Positions 60,088 to 64,000 of a DNA stretch of 64,000 bases are shown piece after piece; position 1 is the first letter of the stretch, and the number at the start of each line of letters is the position of its first letter. The notes beneath the pieces were generated by a model. That model had not been told where the DNA came from. It searched no databases and saw nothing but the letters and a program-made list of their open reading frames with translations. The translations under genes were made by a program, and so were the position numbers. The stretch covers positions 4,898,001-4,962,000 of the forward strand of contig NZ_CP009458.1 of NCBI RefSeq assembly GCF_000758305.1, in the 5' to 3' direction. This DNA comes from Cedecea neteri (GTDB lineage: Bacteria > Pseudomonadota > Gammaproteobacteria > Enterobacterales > Enterobacteriaceae).

Positions 60088-60767
60088 TAGAGTTTCCTCT
60101 CCCATGCGCCGTCGTCAAAACCGGCGATATAGTGATTGTTGATATCAAAGCCAAAGAATTTGCCGCCCTGCGACGGCGCTTCCACTGACGGGGTCTGAAT
60201 GTCTCCCGCCCAGACGCCCGCCGCTTTCACCGTCAGGTATCCCTGTTTGATGGCCGCGAGAAGCTCGAGGGACACGTCAGCAATGTCCGTTTCTGGCAGA
60301 ACCCAGACAGAAATGGTCATGTCCTGGTTGTCGACGATTTGCATTCGCAGCCCTGCCCCTGCCGTGGCGGCGTCCAGAATCGCGGGCAGCGTGTCGTTCT
60401 GCCCGTCCCAGTTGTTCATCGCGATTTTTGCCTTGAGGATGATGCGGTAGGTTTCATCGCTCAGTGAGGTGTAGCCTGCATCGGGATCGTAAGGTCCCTG
60501 CCACACGCCCTGGTCGTAGCCCAGGGCATCGGTGTCCCAGCTAAAATAGACGCCGGAAATCGGCTGGCTAACGACGCGGCTTCGCCCAATCCACAACCCC
60601 AGCGCATCAAGCTGCACCCCAACCGCAGCGTCGATATCAAATGCGTTGATCAGGCTTTCGGTGGTCGTTGCGGTTTCAGTAAAAGGGCGGGTACTCAGAT
60701 CAACATGGGCAAAAAACAGGGGCTTGCTGGCGTGGTAGCTGGTGATGCGCCCGGTATATTTACTCAT
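60087..60767 (-). CDS. Phage tail protein, gp48/YmfQ (DUF2313) family
   Basis: The 226-residue protein has the short motifs typical of gp48-type baseplate proteins next to gene J: an N-terminal YTGRITSYHASKPLF, and a mid-region YRIILKAKIAMNNWDGQ shared by many myophage homologues. Role: connects baseplate wedge to tail fibre region (family knowledge). It overlaps gp47 at its start and the fibre gene at its stop. Confidence 0.82.
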   Translation of the reverse strand: MSKYTGRITSYHASKPLFFAHVDLSTRPFTETATTTESLINAFDIDAAVGVQLDALGLWIGRSRVVSQPISGVYFSWDTDALGYDQGVWQGPYDPDAGYTSLSDETYRIILKAKIAMNNWDGQNDTLPAILDAATAGAGLRMQIVDNQDMTISVWVLPETDIADVSLELLAAIKQGYLTVKAAGVWAGDIQTPSVEAPSQGGKFFGFDINNHYIAGFDDGAWERKL

Positions 60768-61963
60768 GAGCTCACCGTGATATTGATGTTGTCCACGCTG
60801 CAGGAGGCGGCCTCGTTGTAACCGATATTGACGTTAGCCGCCGCGACCGCAGAGGTGGATTTGCCGATTAGCAAGTCGGTGATGTCGTAATACCGCGCTT
60901 TCCCGCCGCTGACCACGCCGAGGTTGGCCGGGGAGTAAATGCGGCTCAGCAGCACGCTATCGCCAATGCCCAGGCCGTTGATATAGTCGGCAATCGCCTG
61001 CTTCATCTGCTCGCCGATTTGCGACGTATAGCCGGTGAACACTTTCAGCACGATGTCGACGTAAATCGGTACATTGGCGGACCGTGAGAAAGCAATACTG
61101 TGGGGATTGCCGTAGAGATCGGGCACCACAATGGACGTTGCGCCAAAGGTTGCCACGCCCTGGCCTTTTTTGCCCCTGATCGTCTGGGCAATGTCCGTCA
61201 CATCCCCGCCGTCCACAATCGCAGCGATGGAATGCGGAGGCAGGCCATTGGCGTTGACGGCGCCGGTATCATTTTCGTAGAGCTTGTGGCGGGTTACGCC
61301 TGCGATGTTGGCAATCGCCCCCTCGACCGCCTCAAACGGCGTGAGCGCAGGCAAAGCAACGCTCTGCGACTGCCGGATGCGTAATTCAGCATCGCTTTCC
61401 GCCGCCACGCCCGGCGTAGCAGCCTGAGGGTTTGTGACCGCAGCCCAGCCGCGCGTTGGGGTGCCCATAATGGTAATAGATCCCGCAGGTGCCGCCATTA
61501 CGCCGCTGCTGGCACAGGTTGCGGTGGCGATGACTGAGCCATCAACGCCTATCGACACCACCTCAGGCAAAAACCACGTCACCCCGCTGCCATCTCTCAC
61601 AGAACCACGGGTTATGGTCGTGCCAGGAATGCCAGTGAGCAGCAGATCAACCGTCGAGAAGGTCGCCGCCCGCCTGACAATGCCATTGATCTTAACGTTG
61701 CTCGATAACGCCCGTCCCATCGCCGTCGCAGGGGAAAAGCTGTTGTAGGCAGCAATCGCCGCGTTGTTGGCGTCGTGAATGGCCAGCGCCATCAGCGAGA
61801 TGAGCTGTCCGTCTTTGCTGTCCGGCTCCAGATACGCATCGGTGCCGTAGATTTGCCTGAACGCATCCATCAAAGTCCCTAACAGGCTTTGATAATCAGG
61901 CGCGGTTATCCCCTGGGCCGTTACCGTTGCCGATAACCCCAGCGTTTCAGAATTGAGGGCCAT
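60764..61963 (-). CDS. Baseplate J-like protein (Mu gp47 family)
   Basis: This 399-residue baseplate wedge protein contains the hallmark N-terminal LGTLMDAFRQIYGTDAYLEP, SKDGQLISLMALAIHDANNA, and the central AESDAELRIRQSQS motif of the J family, followed by the conserved GVTRHKLYEN segment. It overlaps the gp48-like gene by four bases and abuts the gp46-like gene. Confidence 0.92.
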   Translation of the reverse strand: MALNSETLGLSATVTAQGITAPDYQSLLGTLMDAFRQIYGTDAYLEPDSKDGQLISLMALAIHDANNAAIAAYNSFSPATAMGRALSSNVKINGIVRRAATFSTVDLLLTGIPGTTITRGSVRDGSGVTWFLPEVVSIGVDGSVIATATCASSGVMAAPAGSITIMGTPTRGWAAVTNPQAATPGVAAESDAELRIRQSQSVALPALTPFEAVEGAIANIAGVTRHKLYENDTGAVNANGLPPHSIAAIVDGGDVTDIAQTIRGKKGQGVATFGATSIVVPDLYGNPHSIAFSRSANVPIYVDIVLKVFTGYTSQIGEQMKQAIADYINGLGIGDSVLLSRIYSPANLGVVSGGKARYYDITDLLIGKSTSAVAAANVNIGYNEAASCSVDNINITVSS

Positions 61964-62314
61964 TTATGCCTCGCTGTTTAAAGTGGTGGGACCGTAAACG
62001 GTGTCGATGGTGGCGTTAAAGGTGACGGTACGTTTTTCAGTACGCGCGGCGGTGACCTCCAGCACGGACTTAACGCCCATGGTCTGGCTGACGCGGTCAA
62101 TCAGCATTAATACCCAGGTGTCGTCCTGCTGTTTGCCAAGCACGGACTGGCGGTAAGGCGTGCCGGTCCGGTTATCCAGAAACCACTCGCCCTGCCACAG
62201 CTTGAGCCGGGTGCTCACCGCCTGAGCCACGCATTCCGGCGAGTTTTCCAGGAAGGTGTTTTCTCCCTGGCCAAAGGTGTAATCCCCGTCGCTGCTTTCT
62301 CTGCGGTATTTCAT
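61964..62314 (-). CDS. Phage GP46/GpW-type baseplate protein
   Basis: The 116-residue protein is of the Mu gp46/T4 gp25-like wedge class, with CVAQAVSTRLKLWQGEWFLD and GTPYRQSVLG, the usual region preceding gene J. It lies between the spike gene (four-base overlap) and J (adjacent). Confidence 0.85.
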   Translation of the reverse strand: MKYRRESSDGDYTFGQGENTFLENSPECVAQAVSTRLKLWQGEWFLDNRTGTPYRQSVLGKQQDDTWVLMLIDRVSQTMGVKSVLEVTAARTEKRTVTFNATIDTVYGPTTLNSEA

Positions 62315-62994
62315 ACCGGACCTCCCGTGTTTGCACCGCCGGACTGCACGCCGCCGTGGCGGTGCTTCGTCAGGCTTATCCCACTGGCCGAGACATCCCC
62401 GCTCACGGTCACGCTGCCTTTGATATTGACCTCCCCGGTCAGGTCAATGCTGGCCGCTGTCGCGGTAAGTTTTCCCGGCGTAGCGAGCGTGATGCTGTGG
62501 CTGTTGGGATCCAGCTCAACAAAGGCTTTGCCGTCTTCGCTGCGTAGCTGAACCGCCGTGGGGCTGATGCCGCTGATTTTTTTCGCCTGTGACTGAGGGC
62601 CGGGCAGCACGAAAGCGTCAGACAACGAGTGCTGCCGGGCATCAACCGGCTCCTGAATGCCTCCGCTTTGCCACCAAAAATCGATGGCGCGATCGGCGAA
62701 TATAACCAGGCATTCATCTCCCGCTTTAAGCGGAAACGTCAGCGAGCAGCCTCCGCCATGCGGGAAAATAACTGGCACATCCACCAGCAGCGGGTAGGCG
62801 ACTGAAGCGACTGTTCCATCGCGGCCCATTTTTGCCCCACGGATAGCGGGGGCTACTTCACAGGTAACAGATTGCGGATCAAAAGACTGAATAATGCCGG
62901 GTAATGCGACCCGAAGATCGTTGCTTAATGCGGCCCGGCTGGCCGCAAGCGTATCGGCCAGCTCACCGCTGAGAGCCGAAGTCGTCAGAGCCAT
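62311..62994 (-). CDS. Gp138-type membrane-puncturing spike / baseplate assembly protein
   Basis: The 227-residue protein has an OB-fold N-terminal region (about 25-110, with VDVPVIFPHGGGCSLTFPLKAG), a beta-helix-like stretch and a C-terminal tip ending in a HxH metal motif, TKHRHGGVQSGG. HxH tips in phage spikes (P2 gpV, phi92 gp138) are known to bind iron at the needle point. A strong GGAGG ribosome site precedes ATG 62994. It is preceded by a terminator-like hairpin. Confidence 0.87.
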   Translation of the reverse strand: MALTTSALSGELADTLAASRAALSNDLRVALPGIIQSFDPQSVTCEVAPAIRGAKMGRDGTVASVAYPLLVDVPVIFPHGGGCSLTFPLKAGDECLVIFADRAIDFWWQSGGIQEPVDARQHSLSDAFVLPGPQSQAKKISGISPTAVQLRSEDGKAFVELDPNSHSITLATPGKLTATAASIDLTGEVNIKGSVTVSGDVSASGISLTKHRHGGVQSGGANTGGPV

Positions 62995-63012
62995 GATTCC
63001 TCCAGGGATAAA

Positions 63013-63034
63013 AAAACCCGCAAAGGCGGGTCTG
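63013..63034 (-). terminator. Terminator-like hairpin inside the baseplate operon
   Basis: On the minus strand ACCCGCC/GGCGGGT-type arms (ACCCGC/GCGGGT) pair around CTTT and are followed by seven T residues. It sits between the small ORF and the spike gene, 5-20 bases after the small ORF stop, and would limit read-through into spike, gp46, J and fibre genes. Confidence 0.8.
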
Positions 63035-63038
63035 GCTT

Positions 63039-63122
63039 TTATTTATTAGAGGCGGAATGTTTTTTCCACGCCTCTCCCACATCCTCAACGTACTGGCCTG
63101 CCGGGAAGCACATCATGGTCAT
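63039..63122 (-). CDS. 27-residue ORF coupled to the hub gene
   Basis: ATG at 63122 overlaps the hub stop (ATGA), and the frame runs 27 codons to TAA. The peptide starts MTMMCFPAGQYVEDVGEAW and ends KKHSASNK. It is too short to assign to a family and has no signal or membrane segment. The ATGA arrangement supports translation; the following terminator means it is the last gene of the upstream transcript. It could also be a degraded remnant. Confidence 0.45.
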   Translation of the reverse strand: MTMMCFPAGQYVEDVGEAWKKHSASNK

Positions 63123-64000
63123 ATACCATTGATCCCCCGGGTATCCCCGTTGTAGGTAATGCCATAAATATCGTACACGCCGTCCGGCGAGGGCCGGATA
63201 TAGTCATCCTCAGCAGTCAACGCAGGCTTATAGAGCGTGTTTTGATCTAACTTCAGCTGGCCGTGGAGCAGGATTGTGGGGTTAATCAGGCATTTCAGGG
63301 TTACACCCGCATCCGTTGACGTTTGCGGCCGCCCAATCAGTCCACTCTGGCTATTAAGACTCACGGGCGGGTGCGCTTTTTCAGCTGCGTTGAAATAGTC
63401 CAGCCGGTCATTCGACAGCTTCCAGGTGGCCTTGCACAGCTTACCGATTTGATCGAGATAGCTGCTGACTTTGCCGTGGAAGGTATACCCTCTGGGAAAC
63501 TTCGTTTCAGGAAAAGGCGGCAACCTGCCGGGCAGAACGCCAAAAGGTTTCAGCGCGCCAGCCGCAAACTGGTACATGTCATATACCGTGTAGCCTTTAG
63601 CAAGCGTGGCGCTAAGCACTGCGGACATCAGCGCCTCATGGCCATCAATGGCCTGAATTAAAATCCAGTCGTCAGGAGTATCCTCTCGCCCCGTCATCCA
63701 GATGCGAATGTCGCCGCTGAAGATCACCCCAAAGTTCATGCCGTCTCGCGGCCCCCACTCGACAGGTTCGACAACCCGAATTTTTCCCACTTCGCTGCTG
63801 CTTACCACCGGTTCTAATCCGTTGTAGCCCGCAATCAGCCGGATTTTGCTGTACTCCTTCTGGGCAATACGATTCACGTTGTCCGGCGCGAGATTATAGA
63901 TTTTCACCTCGGCCGTTTTGGGTGAGCTGCCGGCATGCCAGTCGATTTTAAACGTCACCTTAAAACCAGAGAGCGCAATGCCACTACCGTCTTCCTTCAG
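63119..64000 (-). CDS. Baseplate hub-like protein (5' end outside window)
   Basis: The frame is open from the window edge to TGA at 63119, 293 codons seen. A GTG at 63958 is an internal codon, because the sequence upstream (LKEDGSGIALSGFKVTFKID) continues the family's N-terminal beta strand. Motifs PKTAEVKIYNLAPDNVNRI, FSGDIRIWMTGRE and the long FHGKVSSYLDQIGKL segment fit the hub/late-gene-D-like proteins that precede the spike gene in myophages. Assignment is by position and general pattern. Confidence 0.7.
   Translation of the reverse strand: MKEDGSGIALSGFKVTFKIDWHAGSSPKTAEVKIYNLAPDNVNRIAQKEYSKIRLIAGYNGLEPVVSSSEVGKIRVVEPVEWGPRDGMNFGVIFSGDIRIWMTGREDTPDDWILIQAIDGHEALMSAVLSATLAKGYTVYDMYQFAAGALKPFGVLPGRLPPFPETKFPRGYTFHGKVSSYLDQIGKLCKATWKLSNDRLDYFNAAEKAHPPVSLNSQSGLIGRPQTSTDAGVTLKCLINPTILLHGQLKLDQNTLYKPALTAEDDYIRPSPDGVYDIYGITYNGDTRGINGI

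Larger units (their letters stand above)
57313..64000. mobile_element. Prophage end: invertase, invertible tail-fibre segment and baseplate genes
   Basis: From the yfhH stop to the window end all recognisable genes are phage structural or inversion genes of a contractile-tailed phage. They run in the order invertase, opposing fibre and chaperone sets, fibre, gp48, gp47, gp46, spike, small ORF, hub. The module resembles Mu/SfV/ZF40-type tail regions. No integrase, repressor, terminase or lysis gene is in view, so the type of phage and its far end are unknown. The left boundary is placed at the yfhH/invertase overlap. Confidence 0.88.

Overview
The window is a chromosomal segment of a member of the Enterobacteriaceae. 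Gene content and order from ispG to yfhH follow the Escherichia coli hisS-glyA-purL-acpS region closely, and most proteins look close to their E. coli counterparts in length and motifs. Species cannot be fixed from the sequence alone; the lineage-specific insertions and the dispersed GC-rich repeats argue for a genus outside Escherichia, in the Enterobacter/Kosakonia/Cedecea neighbourhood (a guess).

Layout. 1-6.9 kb: ispG (cut by the window edge), rodZ, rlmN, ndk, pbpC, all on the minus strand. 6.9-15.4 kb: yfhM (bacterial alpha-2-macroglobulin), divergent sseA, then sseB and pepB, separated by a tandem-repeat block. 15.4-21.3 kb: the complete iron-sulfur cluster operon iscR-iscS-iscU-iscA-hscB-hscA-fdx-iscX, with two type 1 IscR sites at its promoter and structured intercistronic regions. 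21.3-27.2 kb: trmJ, divergent suhB with a boxA-like leader, a two-gene putative nickel/cobalt export unit (DUF1007 + NicO), csiE and hcaT.

27.3-41.9 kb is the main accessory metabolic island. It carries relatives of the E. coli yph genes (an aldose epimerase, yphG, yphH, yphA) together with an MFS sugar porter. Next to these lies a six-gene ABC importer operon: a LsrB/RhaS-type binding protein, a CUT2 ATPase, two permeases, an FGGY pentulose kinase and a stand-alone SIS isomerase. The set reads as uptake, anomer/epimer conversion, phosphorylation and isomerisation of an unidentified pentose or pentulose, possibly controlled by the ROK regulator YphH. The hca genes of E. coli are absent here.

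42-57.3 kb returns to the core: glyA/hmp (PurR and NsrR sites), glnB, the glrK-qseG-glrR two-component operon, the small RNA GlmY with a sigma-54 promoter and three GlrR boxes, purL (PurR operator), mltF, tadA, pgpC, yfhH. A mosaic GC-rich repeat family occurs at three intergenic places (13.85, 44.78 and 49.28 kb), twice with internal tandem arrays.

From 57.3 kb to the end of the window is one end of a contractile-tailed prophage. A Gin/Pin-type serine invertase abuts yfhH. It is followed by an approximately 1.8-kb invertible segment with two opposing tail-fibre tip plus chaperone sets, and then by baseplate genes (gp48, gp47/J, gp46, Gp138-type spike, hub). No tRNA, rRNA, CRISPR array or insertion sequence was seen.
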